From positions 1-7,720 of the forward strand of contig CALCQT010000410.1 in NCBI GenBank assembly GCA_937894825.1: a DNA stretch of 7,720 bases, written 5' to 3'. Every line of letters starts with the position of its first letter. Within the stretch, counting starts at the first letter, position 1. Source of the DNA: an uncultured Anaerolineaceae bacterium. Lineage in GTDB: Bacteria; Chloroflexota; Anaerolineae; Anaerolineales; Anaerolineaceae. Shown piece by piece: positions 1-5,596 of this stretch. The notes beneath the pieces were generated by a model. That model was not told the origin of the DNA and did no database searches. It saw only the letters and a program-made list of their open reading frames with translations. The position numbers and the translations under genes are program-made.

Positions 1-209
1 TGGGACTGCTGTTTTCGCTGTTCGCCAGCCGGATTATCCCGAACAACGGCAAAAAAGTGATCACCATAGTTTGCTGGATTTTTGTCGTCTTATGGACGGT
101 TGGCTTTTTCCAGCAGCTGTTGGGCACTGTATTTGAAAAAACTGCTGTTGCGCTTTTGCTGCTGCTTGGGGTTATCGCCCATCTCCGTTTGGCAATTGAG
201 GAGCGGTAA
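1..209 (+). CDS. C-terminal end of an integral membrane protein (partial)
   Basis: An open frame enters from the left edge, with its first full codon at base 3, and ends at TAA 207-209, giving 68 visible residues. Two strongly hydrophobic stretches, about visible residues 18-36 (VITIVCWIFVVLW...) and 46-60 (TAVALLLLLGVIA), look like membrane helices. A basic/amphipathic linker lies between them, and a short charged tail (HLRLAIEER) suggests a cytoplasmic C-terminus. No family motif is visible in this fragment, so no function is assigned. The gene is closed by a tandem terminator, which separates it from the regulator gene downstream. The frame is supported by the sensible membrane topology and by the terminator placed just after the stop. 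Confidence 0.7.
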   Translation, partial: GLLFSLFASRIIPNNGKKVITIVCWIFVVLWTVGFFQQLLGTVFEKTAVALLLLLGVIAHLRLAIEER

Positions 210-250
210 GCGCATCAATTGAATTAGAATTTTCTTGGCATGAAAAAGGA

Positions 251-287
251 ATCCCCGCGATTTGTAGTTCAAATTCGTGGGGATTTT
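251..287 (+). terminator. Rho-independent terminator 1 of the upstream membrane protein gene
   Basis: The arms ATCCCCGCGA (251-260) and TCGTGGGGAT (275-284) form a 10-bp stem with one G-U pair. Three further A-T pairs are possible inside the loop. TTTT follows at 284-287. It lies about 40 nt after the stop of the upstream gene. Confidence 0.7.
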
Positions 288-289
288 GG

Positions 290-320
290 TTATGCTACGA
301 AGCGTAGCGTAATTTTTCTT
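290..320 (+). terminator. Rho-independent terminator 2 (tandem)
   Basis: TTATGCTACG (290-299) pairs with CGTAGCGTAA (303-312) around a 3-nt AAG loop. The stem is 10 bp with one G-U pair, and TTTTTCTT follows (313-320). It sits only 2 nt behind the first terminator, so together they form a tandem terminator isolating the regulator gene from upstream transcription. Confidence 0.75.
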
Positions 321-339
321 CAATGTAAAGTGTAATTGC

Positions 340-367
340 TTGTGCCCGCGGCATGAATCCGTATACT
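340..367 (+). promoter_or_regulatory. Candidate sigma-A type promoter of the regulator gene
   Basis: A good -10 box, TATACT (362-367), is preceded by a weak -35, TTGTGC (340-345), at a 16-bp spacing. It lies between the tandem terminators and the gene. The start point would be near 374, leaving a leader of about 20 nt that carries the Shine-Dalgarno AAGGAGGAG (381-389). Confidence 0.45.
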
Positions 368-368
368 G

Positions 369-380
369 GTCATCAATGAC
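369..380. promoter_or_regulatory. Candidate autoregulatory operator (GTCAT-CA-ATGAC)
   Basis: This is a perfect dyad with 5-bp arms and a 2-nt centre. It begins 1 nt after the -10 box and covers the predicted transcription start of the XRE regulator gene. XRE-type regulators commonly bind such short palindromes and repress their own promoters. The dyad is seen directly; the operator role is inferred from its position. A 5-bp arm is short enough to occur by chance. Confidence 0.4.
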
Positions 381-394
381 AAGGAGGAGTTACG

Positions 395-1297
395 ATGATT
401 TTTTCAGAAAAACTAAGAGATTTGCGGAAGCATTTCGGCATGTCTCAGGAACAGCTTGCCGAAAAGTTGATTGTGTCAAGACAAGCGATTACGAAATGGG
501 AGACCGGCGGCGGTATCCCGGACGTCGAGAACCTGATAGCAATCGCTGCTTTGTTCAATCTCTCACTGGACGATTTGTTGTCTGAGGAGAAAAGCACGCT
601 CACGATGCCGGATTTTTCTTATGAAAGCGTTACGGAATATGATATGGAAGCTGAAAAGCATTATGACATTCATATCGGCGCAGCGTATGAGGTTGTTCTG
701 ACGGGAAAACCCGGAGAAAAACTGCGTGTGCGTCTGGCTTCCAATGTGCTCGAATCACTGGAGAGCAATTTCAAGGTCAAAATTGAAGAGTTAAAAAACC
801 GGATGGATGTCGACGTAAAATCTGTCAACGGCATAAGCGCGGCCAGATCCAAAGAAGCACTATCCGTTTTTATCGGGATTCCCACTAAATTTCTTAAGGA
901 TGTGGAACTGGAAGCGATGACGAATATTCTGCGCGTGAGAGACATGCCAACCGAGACGCTGGAATTTGATGGAAAAGCAAGCCTGGTTTTTCTCACCGGA
1001 TCCAGAGGGAACCTTTCGCTCAATTGTTCCAGTGATATGGAGATTTTCAGTGATGGGTTGAACGGCAACATCGAGATCAACCAGATTTCCGCCACCTCGA
1101 TTATTCACATCCCGGCCAGGACGGATTATTTCGCAAAGAACAAAGGCCGTGGTAATAATATCCGTTTCACGGCGGACAGCAAACCTGCCGATTCTTCCTC
1201 GAACGAGGATTCACAATACATTATTGAGCTCAACGGTATGAACTCGGAGCTCGTTATCAACGAATATACCGGGAAACAGGAAAAGGGTTCAGAATGA
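395..1297 (+). CDS. XRE-family transcriptional regulator with long beta-rich C-terminal domain
   Basis: This 300-residue protein begins with a cro/C1-type helix-turn-helix at about residues 5-62. It has the hallmark positions MSQEQLAEKL, SRQAITKWETG and PDVENLIAIAALF-x-LSLDDLL, and should be a cytoplasmic DNA-binding regulator. After a short linker, residues about 85-295 form a domain rich in alternating polar/hydrophobic strands (for example IHIGAAYEVVLTG, KLRVRLASNV, LEFDGKASLVFLTG). This resembles the DUF4097-like beta-helical sensor or adhesin-like fold; that assignment is from pattern only. There is no membrane segment. The ATG at 395 has a very strong Shine-Dalgarno, AAGGAGGAG, at 381-389. 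The stop overlaps the start of the next gene (ATGA, 1294-1297), so the two are translationally coupled. A dyad over its own promoter suggests autoregulation. The HTH call is firm; the C-terminal domain's ligand or role is unknown. Confidence 0.9.
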   Translation: MIFSEKLRDLRKHFGMSQEQLAEKLIVSRQAITKWETGGGIPDVENLIAIAALFNLSLDDLLSEEKSTLTMPDFSYESVTEYDMEAEKHYDIHIGAAYEVVLTGKPGEKLRVRLASNVLESLESNFKVKIEELKNRMDVDVKSVNGISAARSKEALSVFIGIPTKFLKDVELEAMTNILRVRDMPTETLEFDGKASLVFLTGSRGNLSLNCSSDMEIFSDGLNGNIEINQISATSIIHIPARTDYFAKNKGRGNNIRFTADSKPADSSSNEDSQYIIELNGMNSELVINEYTGKQEKGSE

Positions 1298-2154
1298 ACA
1301 CAAAAACATATCAATATAAACCGGTTGCATATCATTTGTGGGTATTCGGTCTTACCTGGATTTTTTGGTTTTTGGCTGTCTTTGTCAGCCGCAGTGCCGC
1401 GGAAAACGGAATCAGTACGGTGCTGCTACTGCTGGGGCTGATTGTGCCTTCGATAACGTCGCTGGTTTTTATTTTGCGATCAAACAGCCCTGCGCTGAAA
1501 AAAGACTATGTTGAAAAATTAAAAGGCTTCTACCGGGTCAACCTGCCGAGCATCTTTATTGGCGTTCTGATATTTGGCGGCGCAATTCTGATTTCCATCC
1601 TGGTTTCGCTGTTGTTGGGGCAATCTGCAGATCAATTTTCCTTCACGGGCGGATTCTCTTTTTCAATTGGCGGGGTCTCCACACTGTTGGTTCTGGTTTT
1701 GACAGCTTCGCTTGAAGAACTTGGCTGGCGCGGTTATGCGGAAGACTCTTTGGCGAACTATCTTGATTGGTTTCGGGAGTCCATTCTGTCCGACGCCATT
1801 TGGGCGGTCTGGCATTTGCCACTCTTTCTGATGGTCGGTACCTATCAATACAATATTTTACAGATGAGTCCATGGTATATGGTGAATTTCTTCATCAGCA
1901 TTTTGCCGCTTGGGTTTCTGATGACCTGGGTCTATGTAAAGAATGATCGCAGCATTCTCGGCTGCGTGATCTTTCATTTCTTCGTGAATTTTTTTCAGGA
2001 GATGATCGCCATGACACAGGTGACGAAATGCATCCAGACCGTTGTTCTTGCTCTCATTGTGGCGGCGCTGGTGCTGACCAACAAAGAACTGTTCTTTGGA
2101 ACAAAGCATGTCGGGGACATTTTGGGAGAGAAAACCGCAGTGGAAACGGTTTGA
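1294..2154 (+). CDS. CPBP-family intramembrane glutamic endopeptidase (CAAX/Abi type)
   Basis: A 286-residue polytopic membrane protein with about seven to eight hydrophobic segments. It carries the CPBP (Abi, CAAX protease) signature in order: motif 1 EExxxR at Glu141-Glu142-Arg146 (SLEELGWRGY), motif 2 WHLPLF with His174, and motif 3 HxxxN at His228-Asn232 (FHFFVN). These residues form the membrane-embedded active site of Rce1-like proteases, so the protein is expected to be catalytically competent. Family members process prenylated proteins in eukaryotes. In bacteria they are linked to bacteriocin maturation or self-immunity and to membrane signalling. The ATG sits inside the stop of the regulator gene (4-nt overlap), with AAAAGGG (1281-1287) as Shine-Dalgarno, so regulator and protease form one operon. 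The substrate cannot be read from the sequence. Confidence 0.92.
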   Translation: MNTKTYQYKPVAYHLWVFGLTWIFWFLAVFVSRSAAENGISTVLLLLGLIVPSITSLVFILRSNSPALKKDYVEKLKGFYRVNLPSIFIGVLIFGGAILISILVSLLLGQSADQFSFTGGFSFSIGGVSTLLVLVLTASLEELGWRGYAEDSLANYLDWFRESILSDAIWAVWHLPLFLMVGTYQYNILQMSPWYMVNFFISILPLGFLMTWVYVKNDRSILGCVIFHFFVNFFQEMIAMTQVTKCIQTVVLALIVAALVLTNKELFFGTKHVGDILGEKTAVETV

Positions 2155-2233
2155 CAGTGTATGAGAGTTGCACGAATACAGGGTATCGCGATTCTAGATA
2201 GGATGCGCCGCATTAAGTATCGACAACATAAAA

Positions 2234-2242
2234 TGATACGAT
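2234..2242 (+). promoter_or_regulatory. Candidate extended -10 promoter (TGATACGAT) for the small membrane protein/hydrolase pair
   Basis: TGATACGAT matches the extended -10 form TGN-TANNNT. The -35 is poor (TTAAGT at 2213-2218, 18-bp spacing). The start point would be near 2249, giving a leader of about 100 nt that begins with two adjacent inverted repeats. No rho-independent terminator was found between the protease stop and here, so read-through from the upstream operon is also possible. Confidence 0.35.
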
Positions 2243-2254
2243 GTTGAATTTAGT

Positions 2255-2269
2255 ATGAAAGTGTTTCAT
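2255..2269. repeat. Short perfect inverted repeat (ATGAAA-GTG-TTTCAT)
   Basis: A 6-bp dyad around a 3-nt centre, lying just after the predicted start point of the downstream transcript and directly abutting a larger hairpin. It could be an operator or a small RNA hairpin. The ATG within it opens a frame that runs into the membrane protein gene, but it has no Shine-Dalgarno and is not used as the start here. Confidence 0.4.
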
Positions 2270-2308
2270 GATTCTGTCGTTTTACGTACTGTGGGAAACG
2301 GCAGAATC
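2270..2308. repeat. Long inverted repeat in the 5' leader, without a T tract
   Basis: GATTCTGTCGTTT (2270-2282) pairs with AAACGGCAGAATC (2296-2308) over 13 bp with one G-U pair, extendable by one G-U pair (2283/2295), around a loop of about 11 nt. Neither strand shows a T run after the stem, so it is not a standard terminator. It ends 25 nt before the Shine-Dalgarno AGGAAGG (2334-2340). Possible roles are an mRNA-stabilising or regulatory leader hairpin, or a remnant of a small mobile repeat. Confidence 0.6.
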
Positions 2309-2347
2309 ACAAACTCAAAATGCCGATGGAATCAGGAAGGTCACACG

Positions 2348-2674
2348 ATGGAATGGTTATTCAATCTGGGAAGTATCCTCTTTGGGTTGACCGCATGGGC
2401 GCTGCCGGTCATTCAGCTTGTGCAGCGGACGCATGCGGGTACCAAAAATAATGCTGTTTTTTCTGCACTCAGTCTTGGCGCCTGTGCAATTTCATTATGG
2501 ATGCAGATATTTTATACCGATTATCTGGTAATGGCTGGGAATTGGACGGAATTACTGGGAACTTCTCGCACGGTGGCCTGGCTCAATACAATGGTCTTGG
2601 TTGTCACGATTATCCTTAATGAAGTTGCGTTGAGAATTTGTTTCAGGAAAGAGCTGGGTGTCAAAAAGAAATAG
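2348..2674 (+). CDS. Small three-helix membrane protein, copy A
   Basis: A 108-residue hydrophobic protein with helices at about residues 5-25, 36-55 and 76-97 and a basic tail (KELGVKKK). It is clearly paralogous to the 102-residue protein at 3992. Both share NLGS-x2-FGL-x-AW at the N-terminus, LPVI-x-LV, ACA-x-S, MQIFY-x-DYLV (residues 52-61 here) and LVT-x2-LN-x2-ALR. ATG 2348 is chosen because it matches the paralogue's start and has AGGAAGG at 2334-2340, 7 nt upstream. An in-frame ATG at 2255 lies in the hairpin leader and lacks a ribosome binding site. The loop that reads KIEDWSALMDT in the paralogue is degenerate here (MAGNWTELLGT). It forms an operon with the hydrolase gene 10 nt downstream. 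No enzymatic motif is seen and the function is unknown. Confidence 0.85.
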   Translation: MEWLFNLGSILFGLTAWALPVIQLVQRTHAGTKNNAVFSALSLGACAISLWMQIFYTDYLVMAGNWTELLGTSRTVAWLNTMVLVVTIILNEVALRICFRKELGVKKK

Positions 2675-2684
2675 GAGATGTCAA

Positions 2685-3833
2685 TTGGAAAAATCATCGA
2701 GGGAGAAAAGAAAACATAAAATGTGGATGATTGCGTTTGTATTTCTATTGGGTATCATAATTTTAGGCTGTATCTTATTACCACCCGGTTCCGGCAGACC
2801 GAAGCCGTTTTTAGACGTTGCCGGAAAGCACCTTCCCGGGAGCATATCAGAGAAAATTCATGTGGACATTAACGGTGTTTCTCTTGGAATGTTTCTCATG
2901 GCAAAAGATGAGCGCAAACCCGTGGTGCTGTTTCTCGGCGGTGGTCCGGGCATCCCCGAGTATTTTTTGGAGCATACCTATCCGACCGGACTTGAAAATG
3001 AATTTGTGGTTTGTTATTTGGAGTATCGGGGAACTTCCCGCTCCTATAATTCTGATAGCTCACCCGAAACGATGACGACAGTGCAATATATTGACGATGT
3101 CGTTGCGGTCACACACTACCTGCAAGACCGATTCGGCAAGGATAAAATTTATTTAATGGGTCATTCTTTTGGAACGTATATCGGTCTTAAGACAGCCTCA
3201 CAATATCCGGCGTTGTACCACGCCTATATCGCGATGGGTCAAATTACCGATCAGCGGCGCTCGGAAGAGATTGCTTATACTTATATGAAGGAACAGTATC
3301 AAGTGCTTGGCAATTTGAAGGCGGTCAGAGATTTTGAAGCCTATCCGATTCTAACCTCCGATGAAGCCTATCAGAAATACACGATTTCGTTGCTGCGGGA
3401 CAATTCAATGCATGCCTTGGGTGTGGGAACCATGCGTAATATGAAAAATGTTATGAATGGTATCTTCTTCCCGAGCCTGCGCTGCGCTGCCTATACACCC
3501 ATAGAACGGATCAATATTTGGCGCGGCAAAGCCTTTGCTCAGAAAACGGCTGTTGCGGTTGACCGCATGCGATTTAATGCATTCGTTGAAGTGCCTGCAC
3601 TTGGTATCCCGGTGTTTTTCCTGGCGGGAAAGTATGACTACACTTGCAGCTATGCTTTACAAAAGGAATATTACGATCAGGTTCAGGCGCCGCAAAAGGC
3701 TTTCTATACCTTCGAGAACGCTGCTCATAGCCCTTTGTTTGAGGATCCTGAAAAAGCCCGCGCGATTTTCTCACAGGATATTCTGAAGGGAACAATTTCT
3801 TTATCCGATTTGATCTCCATTGCCGATCCGTGA
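2685..3833 (+). CDS. Membrane-anchored alpha/beta hydrolase (proline iminopeptidase-like, S33 type)
   Basis: A 382-residue serine hydrolase. Residues 1-12 are very basic (KSSREKRKHK), followed by one hydrophobic segment at about 13-33, so the catalytic domain should face outward, anchored by its N-terminus. A weak lipobox-like ILGC (Cys29) leaves a lipoprotein possible. The oxyanion-hole motif is GGGPG (85-89; HGGPG in classical members). The nucleophile elbow is GHSFG with Ser161, and the likely triad partners are Asp318 (GKYDY) and His348 (AAHSP). A lid region lies between about 185 and 300. The start is TTG 2685: AGGAG at 2673-2677 overlaps the preceding stop and lies 7 nt away. A GTG at 2658 would overlap the previous gene, and ATG 2721 lacks a well-spaced Shine-Dalgarno. 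The family includes aminopeptidases, esterases and lactonases, so the substrate is open. Confidence 0.88.
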   Translation: MEKSSREKRKHKMWMIAFVFLLGIIILGCILLPPGSGRPKPFLDVAGKHLPGSISEKIHVDINGVSLGMFLMAKDERKPVVLFLGGGPGIPEYFLEHTYPTGLENEFVVCYLEYRGTSRSYNSDSSPETMTTVQYIDDVVAVTHYLQDRFGKDKIYLMGHSFGTYIGLKTASQYPALYHAYIAMGQITDQRRSEEIAYTYMKEQYQVLGNLKAVRDFEAYPILTSDEAYQKYTISLLRDNSMHALGVGTMRNMKNVMNGIFFPSLRCAAYTPIERINIWRGKAFAQKTAVAVDRMRFNAFVEVPALGIPVFFLAGKYDYTCSYALQKEYYDQVQAPQKAFYTFENAAHSPLFEDPEKARAIFSQDILKGTISLSDLISIADP

Positions 3834-3945
3834 TGTCGAAAGGCGTGACTGGAACGAAATTCGTTTTTACCCGCGGATTCCTTTGAAAACATAGTATACA
3901 ATATTCCTATTGAACTTTCGGGCATATGCTGATTGGGTATGTCGG

Positions 3946-3954
3946 TGCTATATA
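3946..3954 (+). promoter_or_regulatory. Candidate extended -10 promoter (TGCTATATA) of small membrane protein copy B
   Basis: TG-C-TATATA fits an extended -10 element with five of six consensus bases. No convincing -35 is seen, as often with extended -10 promoters. The start point would be near 3961, leaving a leader of about 30 nt with AGGAG at 3978-3982. An alternative, TACAAT at 3897-3902, also lacks a -35. No terminator hairpin was found between the hydrolase stop and this site. Confidence 0.45.
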
Positions 3955-3991
3955 CACAAGAAAGGACCCGGAGGAATAGGAGAATTCTATT

Positions 3992-4300
3992 ATGTGGCGA
4001 TTAAATTTAGGAAGCTTAATTTTTGGCTTGATCGCCTGGCTGCTTCCGGTCATTGTTCTGGTGCGGTCCGGGAAGATTGGAGATAAAAGCGTCGCGCTGC
4101 TTTGTGCCGGCAGTCTGGCTGCCTGTGCAGTTTCAATATGCATGCAAATTTTTTATTCCGATTATCTGGTGAAAATTGAGGATTGGTCAGCACTCATGGA
4201 TACTTCTGCGGCGGTGGCAAAGGTCTCTGCCTTTCTGCTGATTGTCACGGTCCTTCTGAACGTCCTCGCTCTGCGGGTGGTTTTTGAGAAAAAACCGTAA
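3992..4300 (+). CDS. Small three-helix membrane protein, copy B
   Basis: A 102-residue protein with hydrophobic segments at about residues 5-25, 34-52 and 74-97. It aligns along its whole length with the 108-residue protein at 2348, most strongly in NLGS-x2-FGL-x-AW and MQIFY-x-DYLV (51-60). The acidic/aromatic loop KIEDWSALMDT (61-71) sits between helices 2 and 3. From memory, similar small proteins with a DWSALMDT-like loop are common, uncharacterised and often found near regulators in Firmicutes; this is recollection, not a search result. ATG 3992 is supported by AGGAG at 3978-3982 (9-nt spacing) and by the match to the paralogue. It is separated from the hydrolase by 158 nt with its own candidate promoter, and ends before a bidirectional terminator. 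No catalytic motif is seen; function unknown. Confidence 0.85.
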   Translation: MWRLNLGSLIFGLIAWLLPVIVLVRSGKIGDKSVALLCAGSLAACAVSICMQIFYSDYLVKIEDWSALMDTSAAVAKVSAFLLIVTVLLNVLALRVVFEKKP

Positions 4301-4360
4301 GGCTGATCAATGCGGCGCAAAAAAGATTCGTTCTTCAGAAAATAATCCTGCAAGGATAAA

Positions 4361-4404
4361 AACATAAAACCTGCATTTTTCTAAAGAAATGCAGGTTTTA
4401 TGTT
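4361..4404. terminator. Bidirectional rho-independent terminator between convergent genes
   Basis: A perfect 18-bp stem pairs 4361-4378 with 4387-4404 around a loop of about 8 nt. The core CCTGCATTT/AAATGCAGG is flanked by A-rich and T-rich arms, so both strands end in a T-rich tract (TTTTATGTT on plus; TTTTATGTTTTT on minus). It lies 60 nt after the plus-strand small membrane protein and 14 nt after the minus-strand SDR stop. Confidence 0.9.
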
Positions 4405-4418
4405 GCGAAAGCAATAAA

Positions 4419-5225
4419 CTATTGAATTTGATCGCGCGCGGCCAGTTGGGTGAATCCGCCGTCAATCAAAACATCGGTGCCGGTGATAAATGCCGCTTTT
4501 TCACTGCAAAGGAATTCGATCAGCCAGGCAATTTCTTTCGGATCCCCGGCTCGTCCTGCCGGTGTTGCTTTGATGATATTGTCGACATCCGGTGATTGAC
4601 GTTCGGAGGCAATCATCGGGGTCTCAAAGGTGCCCGGAGAGACGCTTACGATCCTTGCGCCTTTTTGAGCAAAACGGACAACGTTTCGGGTTGTGTAATT
4701 GATGACAAAACGCTTGGAGATCGGATATGCGCTGTTGGCATCCGCGGCCAGCGGCAAGGTACCCGCGACCAGACTCGGGTCGGAAGGATCTGCAAAAGCT
4801 TTTTTCAAATGCTCGTTCATCGGGACGAAATATCCTGCCATCGACGCGATATTGATCAAAACGGAACCCTGTCCCATCAGTGGGTAGAATGCTTCCACCA
4901 CATGGACTGTGCCTACCATATTGATGCGCAGGATCGATTCGGCATCTCCCATGGAAGGAGAAACTCCCGCACAGTGGATTACGTTGGCGATTTCACCCAT
5001 TTCGTTTGCTTTTTTTGCAAAAGCGGCGACCGAATCTTTGTCGGACACGTCGCAAGCCATCGCAACGGCTTCAACGCCAGCGGCTTTTAATTCCTGCAAA
5101 GCTGTTTCAAGCTTCTTTTCGGTTCTGCCTCCGATTAAGACCGGGCCTTGCGTTCCCAGGACTTTAGCGACCTCCAGTCCCATTCCACTGCCGCCTCCCG
5201 TGATTACCTGTACTTTTTTCATCAT
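4419..5225 (-). CDS. Short-chain dehydrogenase/reductase (SDR family oxidoreductase)
   Basis: A 268-residue classical SDR with a complete active site: the nucleotide-binding loop TGGGSGMG (residues 9-16), Asp59-Val60, a CAG in place of NAG (85-87), Asn102, Ser128 (NIASMAGY), Tyr167 and Lys171 (YPISK), and PG at 197-198. GGRT with Arg34 after the second strand favours NADP(H) over NAD(H). The stretch between catalytic Ser and Tyr is 38 residues, much longer than the usual dozen or so. Such an insert is known in the 3-alpha-hydroxysteroid dehydrogenase/carbonyl reductase group and may shape the substrate pocket or oligomer interface. The start is one of two adjacent ATGs (5225 or 5222), 6 or 9 nt after AGGAG (5236-5232); the TTG at 5228 would be too close. 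It is a single-gene unit. The substrate is not predictable. Confidence 0.93.
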   Translation of the reverse strand: MMKKVQVITGGGSGMGLEVAKVLGTQGPVLIGGRTEKKLETALQELKAAGVEAVAMACDVSDKDSVAAFAKKANEMGEIANVIHCAGVSPSMGDAESILRINMVGTVHVVEAFYPLMGQGSVLINIASMAGYFVPMNEHLKKAFADPSDPSLVAGTLPLAADANSAYPISKRFVINYTTRNVVRFAQKGARIVSVSPGTFETPMIASERQSPDVDNIIKATPAGRAGDPKEIAWLIEFLCSEKAAFITGTDVLIDGGFTQLAARDQIQ

Positions 5226-5245
5226 CAAAAACTCCTAAGTAGACT

Positions 5246-5261
5246 TATTCAAAATTGAATA
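5246..5261. promoter_or_regulatory. Palindrome in the SDR leader, candidate operator
   Basis: TATTCAA-AA-TTGAATA is a perfect dyad of 7-bp arms around a 2-nt centre, 21 nt upstream of the SDR start codon. On the minus strand a CATAAT box (5274-5279) lies 12 nt upstream; with a start near 5267 the palindrome would cover roughly +6 to +21, a repressor position. The matching -35 is weak, so the promoter itself is uncertain. The binding protein is not encoded nearby in an obvious way. Confidence 0.5.
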
Positions 5262-5483
5262 GTGATTAAGGATATTATGGAAATGCCTGGAAGGGGAAAA
5301 TCTTGTGAAAAAAATTACAATAATTGCTTTGCAGATCCTTAAATTTGGCTAATGGTATTGAGGTGGGCTTTATCAATGGATCGCTAGGGCTTAAATTCTG
5401 TGGAATCTGTGGCGCGGCCCCGGATATTTTCTGGAAGTGTCCCAACTTATTCGGGAAATTGCATGATGCTTTAAATAAAGAAG
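5262..5483. other. Gene-poor spacer between SDR and tRNA-Glu
   Basis: No convincing gene is seen. A plus-strand frame (5324-5521) runs through the tRNA in antisense and has no Shine-Dalgarno. A 15-codon frame starting at GTG 5305, after AAGGGG (5291-5296), encodes a signal-peptide-like KKITIIALQIL and then stops. This may be the remnant of a lost secreted protein gene or chance. The segment must also contain the SDR promoter on the minus strand. Confidence 0.4.
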
Positions 5484-5556
5484 TGCCCCCAGAGGAATTC
5501 GAATCCTCGTTTTGGCCTTGAGAGGGCCACGTCCTGGGCCGCTAGACGATGGGGGC
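5484..5556 (-). tRNA. tRNA-Glu (anticodon CUC)
   Basis: Read on the minus strand, 73 nt fold as a standard cloverleaf. The acceptor stem is GCCCCCA/TGGGGGC with discriminator A. The D arm is GTCT...GGAC. The anticodon stem TGGCC/GGCCA surrounds the loop CTCTCAA, giving anticodon CTC at positions 34-36, which reads GAG. The T arm is GAGGA-TTCGAAT-TCCTC. The 3' CCA is not encoded (CTT follows the discriminator), so it must be added by the CCA-adding enzyme. It is a lone tRNA on this strand, 258 nt before the SDR start, and no clear terminator follows it. Confidence 0.96.
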
Positions 5557-5567
5557 TTATCCGCGAT

Positions 5568-5576
5568 ATTCTATCA
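5568..5576 (-). promoter_or_regulatory. Extended -10 promoter of tRNA-Glu (TGATAGAAT on minus)
   Basis: TG-A-TAGAAT on the minus strand is a five-of-six -10 box with the TG extension. It places the start point about 5 nt before the mature tRNA 5' end. A TTAACC at a 19-bp spacing is a weak -35. Confidence 0.6.
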
Positions 5577-5596
5577 CGAATGTCCTGTTTCAGGTT

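Noticed and set aside
670..1095. Minus-strand frame of 141 codons within the regulator gene
   Set aside because: Ser/Leu/Arg-rich translation with no recognisable domain, fully inside a coding gene with a strong start signal and HTH motif.
2255..2347. N-terminal extension of the small membrane protein from ATG 2255 (31 extra residues)
   Set aside because: The extension is encoded by a hairpin-forming leader, has no ribosome binding site, and is absent from the paralogue; ATG 2348 has a well-spaced AGGAAGG.
4596..5090. Plus-strand frame of 164 codons opposite the SDR gene
   Set aside because: It is a shadow of the SDR gene: low-complexity His/Cys/Arg-rich translation, no ribosome binding site, and the minus-strand frame has a full set of SDR catalytic motifs.
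5324..5521. Plus-strand 65-codon frame with a CGIC motif, suggesting a small zinc-ribbon protein
   Set aside because: Its 3' part is antisense to a clear tRNA-Glu, the start is a TTG with no Shine-Dalgarno, and there is only one CxxC pair.
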